This document shows, piece by piece, positions 1-8,705 of a stretch of DNA of 64,000 bases. How positions within the stretch are numbered: the stretch's first letter is position 1; every line of letters begins with the position of its first letter. The DNA is from Segniliparus sp051660745 (GTDB lineage: Bacteria > Actinomycetota > Actinomycetes > Mycobacteriales > Mycobacteriaceae), in the NCBI RefSeq assembly GCF_051660745.1, contig NZ_JBOFQF010000004.1:1-64000 (forward strand), given 5' to 3'. The notes beneath the pieces were generated by a model that had not been told where the DNA came from, did not search any database, and saw nothing but the letters and a program-made list of their open reading frames with translations. The position numbers were made by a program, and so were the translations under genes.

Positions 1-28
1 GGCCGGGCGAAGACATCTTCGCCCGGCC
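1..28. terminator. Perfect hairpin at window edge, probable terminator
   Basis: Two 13-base arms pair perfectly around two central bases. It lies 24 bp past the stop codon of the exported-protein gene on the minus strand and is followed on the plus strand by a T-rich stretch. It could end that minus-strand operon, a plus-strand gene left of the window, or both. Confidence 0.7.
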
Positions 29-52
29 ACAACCGTTTTGTTTCTCCGCAGG

Positions 53-1393
53 TCAGCCCACTTCGACGCTCGCGTCAATGCCTGGGAAGGTGTTCTGCGG
101 GGGAGGCTCGGCCTGAGGCTGGGGCTTCCCCTGCTGGGGCGGCGGGACCGGCTGCTGAGGCTTCGGCTGCGCCGGGGCAGGCTTGCTCGGCGCGGCGGGA
201 GCCGCAGGCGGCACGTTCTCGGCAGGAGCCGGGATGTCGCCGTCCTCGATCGCGAGCTGGCGGTCGAGGTCCTGCAGGGCCTTCGGCCGCGATCCTGGGG
301 ACGCGGGCTCGTACGGGCCGATCTTGTCGATGTCCCAGGTCGTGGCGTGGTCCTCCACGTACCAGCCGCGCGGCCACGGGTTGCCGGTCTCCACGAGGCG
401 CTGGAACATGCCCTCGAAGGCGACGACGCAGGCCGCCTGCGGCGTCTGGTACACCTGCTGGAGCCACGGCGCGACCTCGTTGGCCCACTCGACCTCCTCG
501 GTGAGGAACTTCTGCCGGTGCCAGATGTCGTACCAGCCGAAGAAAAGGTAGTGGATCGCGTTGATCGGGTTCTGGACATTGATGATCGTCGGGTTGATCC
601 AGTACCTGTTCGGCTTGATCGTCGGCTGGATGATCGCGATGAGCGGGCCGAAGAGCTGGGCCATCGGCTGCCATGCGGCGGCGGGGGCGAAGGCCTCCGA
701 GACGAAGTCCCCGGCCATCGGCGCGAGCTCGATGATGTCCGCGAGGCCGCCGTAGCGGTCCGGGGGCGGCCAGCCGAACGGGCACGGCGGCTGGTAGAGG
801 ATCGGCCCGTTGTTCAAGCTGAGCACGCTCGCCAAAGCGGGATTGGAAGACTGGTCGCCGTCGTCGCCGCCCGTGTCCGGATCGTCCGCTTCGGCCGCCG
901 CCAGGACGGCCTCGTTGCTCTCCGCCCGCGCCAGCATATGCAGCGCGTTCGCGGTCTCCGGGACCTGCAGGGCGAGCGTCGTGATCTGGTCGTACCCCGC
1001 GCCGTGGCTCAGCCTCGCGGGCAGGGCTTCGCTCGCGCCGTCTGGCTCGGCAGGCTCGGCCTTCGGCGGCGCGGTCGCGGCGGCGACCGGCTTCGGGCGT
1101 GCGGTCGGGGCCTGCGTCGCGGGGGCTTGCTGCGGCTTCGCTTTCGCTGCCCGGACCGCTGCGGCGAGACGGGCCAGCGAGTCCGTGATTTCTTGCCGGG
1201 TCGGCGCCTGCGGCGCAGTTTTGTGGGCCGCGTGCCGGTCGGGAGCAGGCTCGGCGGACACGGCCTGCGGCGGGAGCGCGCCGACGACGGCCATCGCGGA
1301 CACGAGCGCAGCGCCCGCCGTCCGGGCGGCGCCGAACGCGGAACGGGTTCTCCCTCCCACTGGCTTCATCTGGATGCTCTTCCTGTTGTTCAT
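53..1393 (-). CDS. Exported protein of unknown function, Pro/Ala-rich ends
   Basis: This encodes 446 residues. The ATG at 1393 is preceded by a GGAGGA ribosome site; a longer reading to 1516 lacks one and is Arg-rich. A basic start followed by a hydrophobic segment and AVSA-E near residue 47 looks like a Sec signal peptide. Residues about 50-120 are Ala/Pro/Lys-rich and low complexity. The middle (about 160-370) looks folded, with many Trp, Tyr and Ile residues. The last 70 residues are Pro/Gln-rich, as in wall-spanning tails. It is the last gene of a four-gene operon, 17 bp after the lipoprotein gene. I do not recognise the family; a secreted or wall-associated role is inferred from the signal peptide and neighbours. 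Confidence 0.8.
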   Translation of the reverse strand: MNNRKSIQMKPVGGRTRSAFGAARTAGAALVSAMAVVGALPPQAVSAEPAPDRHAAHKTAPQAPTRQEITDSLARLAAAVRAAKAKPQQAPATQAPTARPKPVAAATAPPKAEPAEPDGASEALPARLSHGAGYDQITTLALQVPETANALHMLARAESNEAVLAAAEADDPDTGGDDGDQSSNPALASVLSLNNGPILYQPPCPFGWPPPDRYGGLADIIELAPMAGDFVSEAFAPAAAWQPMAQLFGPLIAIIQPTIKPNRYWINPTIINVQNPINAIHYLFFGWYDIWHRQKFLTEEVEWANEVAPWLQQVYQTPQAACVVAFEGMFQRLVETGNPWPRGWYVEDHATTWDIDKIGPYEPASPGSRPKALQDLDRQLAIEDGDIPAPAENVPPAAPAAPSKPAPAQPKPQQPVPPPQQGKPQPQAEPPPQNTFPGIDASVEVG

Positions 1394-1410
1394 TCGTCCT
1401 CCGCTCACGA

Positions 1411-2280
1411 TCAAGGTCGAGTGGGCGCTGGGCTGTCCGACGGCTCGAAGGACCCTTCGAGGTGCCAGAGCCCGGTGAACTTGTCGAACGGCCCGCCGAC
1501 GATGAGGCTCCGCCACTCAAGGGTGTAATGCTTCGTCGCAGGGTCGTAGGAGCCTTTCGCCCAATCTCCTTGCGGGATGTTATCCGCGACGGGCACGTCG
1601 AGGAACTTCTGCGCGGCCCAGTCCCAGACCTGTTTGACCTGCGCCGCGCCTTGGACCTCGGCGTCTTTCGCGGGTTGGGGTTTCGGCGCACCTTGGTTGA
1701 AGTACTGCCCGTTCCACGTGGCGGCCCAGCTGGACAGGTCCGCCACAAGCGTCCCGTCTTTCAGCAGCACGACCTTCGGCGGGCCGACCGGGCGCTTGGT
1801 CTGCGGGTCGGTCGGATTGGTGGAGATGGAGAACCTCACCAAGAAGAACGGGGTCGGCTGGGTCACCGAGCTCGCGAGCGAGTCGCCCGCCTTCGGGTCC
1901 GTCGGCGTGCCTGCGAAGGCGGGGTCGGGCACGCTCTGGTACCCGCCCGAGCGCAGGCCGCCGCCGGCGCCGGGTTCGAGGTACGTGTACGCGCCGGGCA
2001 CCGGCTTGCCGCCGACCTGCCAGATGTCGGCGCCGGGGTTGGAGTTCGACATCACGCCGCCCGCAGGGGTGACCATCTGGAACCACGTCCCAGAGGGCGC
2101 CTTGTCGGGGCCGAGGGACTTGCCGGGATCGAATCGGAAGAGCCCGACAAGGTCTGTCCCGCTGCGGTCGGGCTGCGCAGGCTTGGCATTGCCGCAGGCG
2201 GAAGTCGTCGCGATCAGCAGCAGCGCGGCGAGCGCCGCTGCGGCGCGGCCCTTGGCGGTGGTACGGCTTGTGGTGTTCAT
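1411..2280 (-). CDS. Predicted lipoprotein, paralogue of the exported protein at 3348-4031
   Basis: This encodes 289 residues. The N-terminus has an Ala/Leu-rich signal ending in a lipobox-like ATTSAC, so the mature protein should be lipid-anchored at Cys31. The mature part matches the exported protein two genes upstream along most of its length. Shared blocks include DPQTK, AATWN followed by FNQGAPKP, and SLIV-GPFD-FTG-WHL near the C-terminus. The ATG overlaps the stop of the membrane-protein gene (ATGA) and has a GGGAG site, so translation is coupled. The family function is unknown to me. A lipid-anchored and a free exported version of one domain flanking a membrane protein suggests an envelope complex; that is inference. 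Confidence 0.85.
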   Translation of the reverse strand: MNTTSRTTAKGRAAAALAALLLIATTSACGNAKPAQPDRSGTDLVGLFRFDPGKSLGPDKAPSGTWFQMVTPAGGVMSNSNPGADIWQVGGKPVPGAYTYLEPGAGGGLRSGGYQSVPDPAFAGTPTDPKAGDSLASSVTQPTPFFLVRFSISTNPTDPQTKRPVGPPKVVLLKDGTLVADLSSWAATWNGQYFNQGAPKPQPAKDAEVQGAAQVKQVWDWAAQKFLDVPVADNIPQGDWAKGSYDPATKHYTLEWRSLIVGGPFDKFTGLWHLEGSFEPSDSPAPTRP

Positions 2281-3338
2281 GCTTGCTCCCTTTGGTCGGC
2301 GCGGTTTCTCCGTGTGAGCACGTCTGCGCCGACGGCGGCCACAAGGAGGAGCCCCGGCGAGAGATAGAACCAGCCGAACTCGTCGAATGCGGCGAAGCTC
2401 AGCGGGGCCGTGGTCTGGTTGAGCCGTTCGAGGGCCTGGAAGTGGCCGAGGTTGTCGGCGAACTCCTCGATCACGCCCGCGAAGTCGGAGCTGATCGTCG
2501 CCCATTGGTCCACGAACGCCCTCGTCGCGGGGAGCTTGGCCTGCGGATCCGTGTGCAGGTCGTTGAGCAGCTCGGCGGACGAGGGCCCGATCACCACGAA
2601 CTGGCTCTGCGCCCAGCGGACGTTCTCCTCGGTGAGGATCGGCCGGAAGTCCGCGAGGAGCTTGGTGCCTGCGGCAGATTTGGCGAACACGCCCGTGGCG
2701 ACGGGGAACAGGACAAGGCTGACTCCCACCAGCGCGGCGACGACCTGCAGCGTCCGGCGTTTGTTGGGGGCGGAGTCCGACAGGAGGCCGATGGTCCCGA
2801 CGACGACGAGGGCGAAGCCCGCGAAACCGAAGACGAAGGGGAAGAGGCCGAACGGGGGCAGCGACTTCAGCTGGCCGAACACGCCCTCGTCGGCGCGCAT
2901 TCGCGTGATCCAGCCAGAGAAACGCGTTTCGGTCTCCGGGAACTGCCGGGTGAACTCGGCCGTGTTCAGATGGGCGAGGTCCCCTTGCGGCAACTGCCTC
3001 GCCTCGGTCTCGGCGCGGGCGGCCTCGATCACTTTGAGATGGTCTTCGAGCCGGTCGAGGCGTTGGTCGGTGAGGACCGGGGTGAACCGTTCGACCATGC
3101 GCTGGCCTTCGGCCGCCTCGCCGTACATGCCGAGCCGGATCGGAGCCAAGATGAAGGCCACGCCGACCAGCACGAGCAGCGCCCAGAGCCAATTGGCGCG
3201 GAGCCAATGGGTTGTGGGCGGGCCCGCTCCCGGCGCGGAGGCCGGAGCCTCCGCCTCGTGCTTCGGCAGAGCTGTGTGCTTCGGCAGATCAGTCACGTCG
3301 AGGACGCCCTTCTTCGGCTCGCGCTTAGTGCCCGCCAC
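2277..3338 (-). CDS. Polytopic membrane protein of unknown function
   Basis: This encodes 353 residues from a GTG start 9 bp after the preceding gene's stop; the ribosome site is weak, so translation may be coupled. After a Pro/Ala-rich cytoplasmic start of about 45 residues come a transmembrane segment (about 48-70), a charged helical loop of about 95 residues, two adjacent membrane segments (about 160-215), a second similar loop, and a final membrane segment (about 320-340). The two loops are alike (a TPVLT/RPILTEE start, then an acidic helical stretch), suggesting an internally duplicated unit of one membrane span plus an exported helical domain. It lies between two paralogous exported proteins. 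No known family recognised. Confidence 0.8.
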   Translation of the reverse strand: MAGTKREPKKGVLDVTDLPKHTALPKHEAEAPASAPGAGPPTTHWLRANWLWALLVLVGVAFILAPIRLGMYGEAAEGQRMVERFTPVLTDQRLDRLEDHLKVIEAARAETEARQLPQGDLAHLNTAEFTRQFPETETRFSGWITRMRADEGVFGQLKSLPPFGLFPFVFGFAGFALVVVGTIGLLSDSAPNKRRTLQVVAALVGVSLVLFPVATGVFAKSAAGTKLLADFRPILTEENVRWAQSQFVVIGPSSAELLNDLHTDPQAKLPATRAFVDQWATISSDFAGVIEEFADNLGHFQALERLNQTTAPLSFAAFDEFGWFYLSPGLLLVAAVGADVLTRRNRADQREQA

Positions 3339-3347
3339 GGTGCTGGC

Positions 3348-4031
3348 TCATCGGCCGCCGCCGAAGTGGCCCTGCAGGTGCCAGTAGCCGGTGAACCCGT
3401 CGAAGGGGCCGCTGACGATCAGGCTGGTCCACGAGAGCGTGAAGTTGCCGCTGCCGTCGATGGTGCCCTTCACCGGGGTGGTGAGGCCGGGGAGGTCGCC
3501 GCCCGGCTTCGGGGCGCCTTGGTTGAAGAACTGGTTGTTCCAGGTGGCGGCGAACGCCGAGAGGTCCCCGCTGAGCGTGTTGCCGTCGCGGTTGATCGCG
3601 GGCAGCGCCGTCGCCTCTTTGGTCTGCGGGTCGTTCTGGTTCGTCGAGGTCGCGAACAGCACGCCGTAGAAGCGCACCGGGCGGGTCACCGTCCCGGCGG
3701 TCGCGTCGCCGTTCCCGGCGAACGGCGACGCGGGCTGCGGCTGGTACCGGCCGCTGACCAAACCGCCGTCTGTGCCCGGAGCGAGCGGGGTGACGGTGTT
3801 GTCGCCGCAGGGGGAGTCGCTGTTGCCGAGGTAGGGGCCGTTCTCCCCGCCTGCGGGGAGGATCATGCGGAAGTACGATCCTTGCGGCGATCCGGCACAC
3901 GTCCCCGGAGTGAGGGAGAACAGGCCGTTGAGCGTCTCGGCGTGCGCGGGCGCCGCTGGCGCGAGGACGGCCGATGCGAGGGCGGCGGCCACGCCGAGGC
4001 GGGCAACCGGGATGCGGGAGAAGATCGTCAT
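3348..4031 (-). CDS. Exported protein, free paralogue of the lipoprotein at 1411-2280
   Basis: This encodes 227 residues. A signal peptide ends at AHA-E. The ATG at 4031 has an AGGAAG ribosome site 8 bases upstream, which argues against the GTG at 4052. The mature protein (about 200 residues) shares long blocks with the downstream lipoprotein, including the terminal SLIV-GPFD-FTG-YWHLQG region, but has Cys where the other has none (CAG near its start and SPCGD), so it may form a disulfide. It is the first gene of the four-gene minus-strand operon and diverges from the mymA-like operon across a 448-bp spacer. Function unknown. Confidence 0.85.
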   Translation of the reverse strand: MTIFSRIPVARLGVAAALASAVLAPAAPAHAETLNGLFSLTPGTCAGSPQGSYFRMILPAGGENGPYLGNSDSPCGDNTVTPLAPGTDGGLVSGRYQPQPASPFAGNGDATAGTVTRPVRFYGVLFATSTNQNDPQTKEATALPAINRDGNTLSGDLSAFAATWNNQFFNQGAPKPGGDLPGLTTPVKGTIDGSGNFTLSWTSLIVSGPFDGFTGYWHLQGHFGGGR

Positions 4032-4479
4032 GCGCGTTACTTCCTGGTTCACGGGGATTGGCCGGCGGGTGTTTGTCCGCGACGGTGTTGATTCGAGAAG
4101 AGCATGATGCGGCGCGAAAACACTGCTCGCATGCCACGAGGAGGCGGTTTTCCGCCGATGCTCATGGTCTTTCGATCAATTCAGGGTGAGCGCAACGGCG
4201 CGGTTGCCAGGTCGGCGGGGGATAACAGCGCAGCGGGTCCGACTGTCCATTTTCCGTACATCCGATGTGGCCGAGCTCATATACCTTCGCCAAGGACAAC
4301 AGTTGACAGCACGTGCTGTGCTCACGGTTCGAAGGCAAGGATTCGCATGGCCCACTCCCCGGCAGGCAATGCCGTCCCGGCGGATGGAGGGCGGAGCGCC
4401 TGCTCGACCTGTGCAAGAACCAACCAGTCCAAGAACTAACCAGTGCAAGAACCAACCGGATAGCGAGGTCCTCGTTGTG
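4032..4479. promoter_or_regulatory. Divergent control region, 448 bp without a gene
   Basis: This spacer lies between the exported-protein operon (minus) and the monooxygenase operon (plus). A perfect 14-base palindrome, ACAGCACGTGCTGT, covers 4306-4319 and overlaps a TTGACA hexamer at 4303-4308, so it could be an operator over a -35 element; no good -10 follows at the usual distance. Reading frames crossing it lack ribosome sites and any recognisable domain. Three tandem repeats at its right end are listed separately. Confidence 0.5.
4412..4459. repeat. Three tandem 16-bp repeats upstream of the monooxygenase gene
   Basis: The units are TGCAAGAACCAACCAG at 4412-4427, a copy with two changes at 4428-4443, and a copy with one change at 4444-4459. 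The array ends 20 bp before the ATG of the first monooxygenase. Iterated sites so close to a start suggest either regulator binding or slipped-strand expansion in the leader. Confidence 0.85.
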
Positions 4480-6051
4480 ATGTCGGAAGATCGATCCAGC
4501 ATTGCCGCGCCAGCGGAAGACGGAACGAAGCCAAATTTCACGGCCCTGATCATCGGGGCTGGGTTCAGCGGGCTCGCCGCCGCGCTTGAGTTGCGCAAGC
4601 ACGGCGTCCATGACTTTCAAATCCTGGAGAAGCACGATGGGGTCGGCGGCACGTGGTGGATCAACCGATACCCTGGCGTGGGCGTCGACGCTCCGCCCAT
4701 GGCGTACCGATTGTCCGCGAAGCCTTTCCGGACCCACTCTTTGTTCCCCAAGGGGCATGAGGTGCGTCGGTACCTGAACTCTGTCGCGGACGACTTCGAC
4801 CTCCGCTCGAAGATACGCTTGAACACCGTCGTTGAGTCGGCCACATGGTGCGATGAACGCCATCTGTGGCAGGTGCGATTGTCCTCGGGCGAAGTGCTGT
4901 CGAGCCGTTTCGTGCTCATGTGCCACGGTTTCCTAGAGAAACCGAAGACTCCCGACATTCCGGGGTTGGACAGCTTCGCCGGACCGGTGGTCCACACCGC
5001 GCGATGGGACGCTAGCACTGACTACTCTGGAAAACGAGTGGGCGTCATCGGCACAGGCGCGTCCGCGGTGCAGCTCGTGCCCGAATTGGCAAAATCCGTC
5101 GAACGTCTGACGGTCTTTCAGCGCACACCGATATGGATTGTGCAAAAGCCAGATCGGACGCTGAGCCCGGCGTTGCAGAAGGTGATCTTCTCCAAACCCG
5201 TCGACAGCCTCGTGATGCAGCTCTTGAGGAGCGCGTATAGTCTGGTCACCACGCCGTTCATGGAGAGGGAATGGTTCTCCAGGCGAATGACTGCGCGGCT
5301 GGTGGGAATATATAAAAGCATCCTGAACGACGCCGAGCTCGAGGCGAAACTTATCCCAAAATATCCGATGGGATGCAAGAGGCCGGAGTTTTCCTCCGAG
5401 TACCTCCAGGCGTTCAAGCAGGAGCATGTTGGGCTGGTGACGCAGGGGATAGACAGCGTGTCCCCTCGGGGGATTGTGACGGCAGACGGCCAAGAACACC
5501 CCATCGACGTGCTGGTGCTGGCCACCGGGTTTCATATTTACGACCAGCATTCGACTCCGTCGATGCCCGTCTTCGGGGTAGGAGGCGAGGAGCTTGGAGC
5601 GTACTGGCAGGAGAACGGCGCTTTCGCCTACGACGGCGTGTCGACGCCAGGGTGGCCGAATCTTTTCTTCGTCGGATGCGGGCCGACGGTGTACACGTTC
5701 GATGTCATCGACTCGATCGAGGGCTCGGCAATACACGCGCGTCGGACGATGATCGAGGCGCTCCGGACCAATTCGACACGGGCCGAGCTCCGGCTGCAGC
5801 CGTATCGGGGCTATCGGCGCCGCCGCAAGGCGGAACTGGCGAGGTCGAACTGGGGCGGCAGCTACTGCTCGGGCGCTAATTCATACTATTTGACATATCA
5901 AGGCGAGTTGCTGTTCCGTATTCGCGCCACTGGATGGCCGCAGGTGTTGAAGGATCGTTATTGGCCGCTCAAAGCTTTGTACTCGTTCGGCCGTCGGGCG
6001 AGCGCCCATAGGCCTGTCGGCCACGACCTCATGGTGGGGCAAGCGAAGTGA
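4480..6051 (+). CDS. Type I Baeyer-Villiger-type flavin monooxygenase
   Basis: This encodes 523 residues. Such enzymes use FAD and NADPH to insert oxygen next to a carbonyl, giving an ester or lactone. The N-terminal FAD-binding GAGFSG is at residues 26-31. The GGTWWINRYPGVGVD motif (56-70) and FAGPVVHTARWD (166-177) match both type I BVMO fingerprints with the key His172 present. The NADPH Rossmann motif GTGASA is near 191-196. The ATG at 4480 precedes the conserved start and sits after a GAGG; the reading frame open from 4186 is low-complexity and probably untranslated. It is the first gene of a BVMO-esterase-BVMO-SDR operon resembling the M. tuberculosis mymA (Rv3083) operon, which is linked to envelope lipid change. 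Substrate unknown. Confidence 0.88.
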   Translation: MSEDRSSIAAPAEDGTKPNFTALIIGAGFSGLAAALELRKHGVHDFQILEKHDGVGGTWWINRYPGVGVDAPPMAYRLSAKPFRTHSLFPKGHEVRRYLNSVADDFDLRSKIRLNTVVESATWCDERHLWQVRLSSGEVLSSRFVLMCHGFLEKPKTPDIPGLDSFAGPVVHTARWDASTDYSGKRVGVIGTGASAVQLVPELAKSVERLTVFQRTPIWIVQKPDRTLSPALQKVIFSKPVDSLVMQLLRSAYSLVTTPFMEREWFSRRMTARLVGIYKSILNDAELEAKLIPKYPMGCKRPEFSSEYLQAFKQEHVGLVTQGIDSVSPRGIVTADGQEHPIDVLVLATGFHIYDQHSTPSMPVFGVGGEELGAYWQENGAFAYDGVSTPGWPNLFFVGCGPTVYTFDVIDSIEGSAIHARRTMIEALRTNSTRAELRLQPYRGYRRRRKAELARSNWGGSYCSGANSYYLTYQGELLFRIRATGWPQVLKDRYWPLKALYSFGRRASAHRPVGHDLMVGQAK

Positions 6052-7115
6052 ATGCCGAGAATGAACGTGGTCGCCGAGGGCGAGAAAGACGAGAGTTCGT
6101 GAGTCCTGCCCCGGCTTCGCGGGGAGAGCGGTCGACCATCGTTCACCACGACCGGCACGGGAACCCCGGCCTCCGATACGCGTTGTATGTGTCGAAGTTG
6201 TTGTCGATGCTGGTGCCGTTGTCTTTGCTTGAACGGGCTATGGTGCCCTTGAACAGGGCTCTTGCGCGAAAACGGGTCACGGTCAGTTGCATCGAACGAG
6301 TGGTCGGCCAGCGGCCTGCGTTGGTCTTCTCCGGACCCGGATACAGCGACCGCCATGCCGTGCTCTACTTCCACGGCGGCGCTTTCTTGTCGGGCAATCC
6401 GCAGGTCTTCTCGAAGCTGACTCGGTGGATCGCGGACAGGCTGCGCATGCCCGTGTACTCGGTCGACTATCGGAAGCTGGAGAGCGGCGGCGTCGGGTCG
6501 GCGGTGCACGACGCGGTCGAAGCATATCGGGATCTCCTTCGTCTCGGCTACACCAGCATCGTCGTCATGGGCGATTCGGCAGGCGGGTTCCTCGCGGGGA
6601 AGGTGGTGGAAGCGAGTGCGCAAGCGCAGCTTCCCCGGCCCGCCGCCTTCGTCGGCCTGTCGCCAGCGGTGGATCTGTTCGTGGGGCGCAACCCGTCCCG
6701 ATCCGGATGGCGCGATGCTGTGCTCTCGAAGCTCAAGGTCGCTCAGTTGTCCAGGAAAGTCTTTCAGGGCCCGGTCGGTTTCGTCGGCGAGACTTCCCTC
6801 GTGGACGTGCCTGCCGAATCATTCCCCCCGTCAATGTTCATCACTGCGCGCGGCGAGTTGTTCGAAGCGGACATTTTCGAGCTCACGGCCAGGATCTCCC
6901 GATCCGGGGGCTCCGCAGTGACGCATAGCTTCGCTGATCAAGTGCATGACTTTGTTTTCGGAGTCGGATTTTCATCAAAAGCGGGCAGCCTTCCGGATAA
7001 CGCGAGGTACGCGTTGTCGCTCGTGACCGGATTCGTTCTCGAAGTCGCCGGTTCGGAAACCGGAAGAATAGTCGCCAGCTCGGAAACCGGAGGAATACAT
7101 GGCCGACAATCCTGA
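6048..7115 (+). CDS. HSL-family alpha/beta-hydrolase (LipR-like esterase)
   Basis: This encodes 355 residues from a GTG that overlaps the previous stop (GTGA), indicating translational coupling. The oxyanion-hole motif HGGAF and the nucleophile motif GDSAGG place it in the hormone-sensitive-lipase family. Likely Asp and His partners lie in the ELFEAD and VHDF segments near the C-terminus. The first 40 residues are Arg/Glu-rich and may not be conserved, so a later start is possible. It would hydrolyse a short- to medium-chain ester, plausibly one made by the neighbouring monooxygenases. The mymA operon has the same neighbour type (LipR). Its 3' end carries a near-duplicate of the sequence that forms the next gene's ribosome site. 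Confidence 0.85.
   Translation: MNAENERGRRGRERREFVSPAPASRGERSTIVHHDRHGNPGLRYALYVSKLLSMLVPLSLLERAMVPLNRALARKRVTVSCIERVVGQRPALVFSGPGYSDRHAVLYFHGGAFLSGNPQVFSKLTRWIADRLRMPVYSVDYRKLESGGVGSAVHDAVEAYRDLLRLGYTSIVVMGDSAGGFLAGKVVEASAQAQLPRPAAFVGLSPAVDLFVGRNPSRSGWRDAVLSKLKVAQLSRKVFQGPVGFVGETSLVDVPAESFPPSMFITARGELFEADIFELTARISRSGGSAVTHSFADQVHDFVFGVGFSSKAGSLPDNARYALSLVTGFVLEVAGSETGRIVASSETGGIHGRQS
7050..7097 (+). repeat. Duplicated ribosome-site region before the second monooxygenase
   Basis: The sequence TCGGAAACCGGAAGAATA recurs about 30 bp later as TCGGAAACCGGAGGAATA, immediately before the ATG at 7099. The second copy supplies the GGAGG. Both copies lie in the 3' end of the esterase gene, where they encode a GSETGRI/SSETGGI repeat. 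Confidence 0.7.
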
Positions 7116-8613
7116 TGTCACAGTTCTCGTGATCGGCGCGGGGCTGGGCGGTATTTGCGCCGCCGTTCGACTGCGCGAGATGGGAATCGACGATTATCTG
7201 GTCATCGACCGCGAGGACGGCCTCGGCGGCACCTGGCTCAAGAACAGGTACCCCGGCGTGGCGGTGGACATCCCGTCTGTGCTCTATCAGTACTCGTTCG
7301 CGGTGAAGCTGGACTGGTCCCGGGTCTTCGCTCCCGGGCATGAGGTTCTCGACTACCTAGAAAAACTGGTGTCAGAGCGCGGCCTGCTCGACAAGTTCCG
7401 CTTCGGCGTGGAGGTCGTCAAAGAAACCTGGGACGGGGAGAACAATTGGTGGTCGGTCGAGACGCGGGACGGCAGGACGATCACAGCTCGTTTTGTCATC
7501 TCGTCGCTCGGCCCGTTCCTCGATCCGAAATCAGGCGACGGCATACCTGGACTGGCAGACTTCAAGGGCGTGCACGCGTCGACGGCTTCGTGGCGAGACG
7601 ATTACGACCTGAGGGGCAAACGCGTCGGGGTCATCGGGACTGGCGCGACGGGGGTCCAACTCGTCGCTGCGGTCGCGCCCCTGGTCGGCAGTTTGGTGGT
7701 TTTCCAGCGAAGCGCGGCGTACGCGCTCCCGAAACCAGATGCCGAGCTGGGCAGGCGCGCCCACCGGGTGCTGGCGCTGCCGGGCGTGACCCCTGCGCTG
7801 CGTTGGACGCTTCGCTCGCTCTTCGACGTTTTTTCTGGCTTCTTCCGCATTATGCCGTTCTGGTTGGCCACGCGAGTATTCAAATCGATGGACGCTTTGG
7901 CGCTAAAACATTACCCGCGCTACTTGCGGCGGGTGGTGGACGATCCTGAAACGGCGGCCGCGCTTGCGCCGTCGCACGGGTTCATGACCCACCGTCCGAC
8001 CCTCAATTCCGAGTATCCGCGGGCCTTCAATCTTCCTCATGTGAAGCTTGAGACGAATCCTATCGACTCGGTCACAGAAAAAGGAGTCAGGACGATCGGC
8101 GGAACCGAATACGAATTCGACTACCTTGTCACCGCTCTCGGCTTCTCGGTGTTCTCGGAGCCGAAATCGTATCTGTCCGGACGAGTGATCGGGCGCGACG
8201 GCGTGGACCTCGGGCAATATTTCAACACGAACGGTATGCGGGCGTTCGACAGCGTTGCGGTGCCTGGTTTCCCGAATCGGTGGATGGTCGTCGGCCCGTA
8301 CTCGTGGGTGGGCAGCACTTGGCACGATGTGGTGGAGCTTGCGGTGGCGCACGCGTCTCGCGCTTTGGAGGTGGCTCGTCGTTCGTCGGCTGTTTCCATC
8401 GAAGTGAAGCGTTCCGCGGAGAGGGATTTTCATGAGAAGATGCGTCGAGAGGCGAAGTCTATCGAATACTATCTCGCGGATCTCCACGCGGGCGAGACCG
8501 GGTACTACGTGAATTCGCAGAACGAAGCGCCTATATTCCGGTTCGGCAGCTTTCGGCGGTTGATGAAATATTCTCAAAAGGTTGGGCTGGAATCGTACGA
8601 AATTGTCGTGTGA
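7099..8613 (+). CDS. Baeyer-Villiger-type monooxygenase with altered fingerprint
   Basis: This encodes 504 residues, close in length to MymA of M. tuberculosis. Visible motifs are FAD-binding GAGLGG (residues 13-18), GGTWLKNRYPGVAVD (43-57), and NADPH-binding GTGATG near 180-185. The second fingerprint normally reads F-x-G-x-x-x-H-x-x-x-W. Here it is FKGVHASTASW (155-165), with Ser161 at the His position and a His at 159 instead. The ATG has a strong GGAGG and overlaps the esterase gene by 17 bp. The protein is clearly a flavin monooxygenase. Whether it performs Baeyer-Villiger oxidation or another reaction is uncertain because of the substitution. Confidence 0.85.
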   Translation: MADNPDVTVLVIGAGLGGICAAVRLREMGIDDYLVIDREDGLGGTWLKNRYPGVAVDIPSVLYQYSFAVKLDWSRVFAPGHEVLDYLEKLVSERGLLDKFRFGVEVVKETWDGENNWWSVETRDGRTITARFVISSLGPFLDPKSGDGIPGLADFKGVHASTASWRDDYDLRGKRVGVIGTGATGVQLVAAVAPLVGSLVVFQRSAAYALPKPDAELGRRAHRVLALPGVTPALRWTLRSLFDVFSGFFRIMPFWLATRVFKSMDALALKHYPRYLRRVVDDPETAAALAPSHGFMTHRPTLNSEYPRAFNLPHVKLETNPIDSVTEKGVRTIGGTEYEFDYLVTALGFSVFSEPKSYLSGRVIGRDGVDLGQYFNTNGMRAFDSVAVPGFPNRWMVVGPYSWVGSTWHDVVELAVAHASRALEVARRSSAVSIEVKRSAERDFHEKMRREAKSIEYYLADLHAGETGYYVNSQNEAPIFRFGSFRRLMKYSQKVGLESYEIVV

Positions 8614-8614
8614 C

Positions 8615-8630
8615 GCCGCCGAGGGGCGGC
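8615..8630 (+). terminator. Short GC hairpin after the second monooxygenase stop
   Basis: Six perfectly paired GC-rich bases flank a GAGG loop directly after the TGA. There is no T-tract, so it may be an mRNA-stabilising stem rather than a full terminator before the SDR pseudogene. Confidence 0.35.
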
Positions 8631-8705
8631 ACAAGGCGCGTGTCGGCTCGTCGGAATTATCGTGACTTCATGGGCGAAGCGATGCTCTTTTAGCAAGGGA
8701 TGGAT

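Noticed and set aside
4186..4479. A 98-codon N-terminal extension of the first monooxygenase
   Set aside because: It runs through the palindrome and the tandem repeats, is not monooxygenase-like, and the ATG at 4480 fits the family start.
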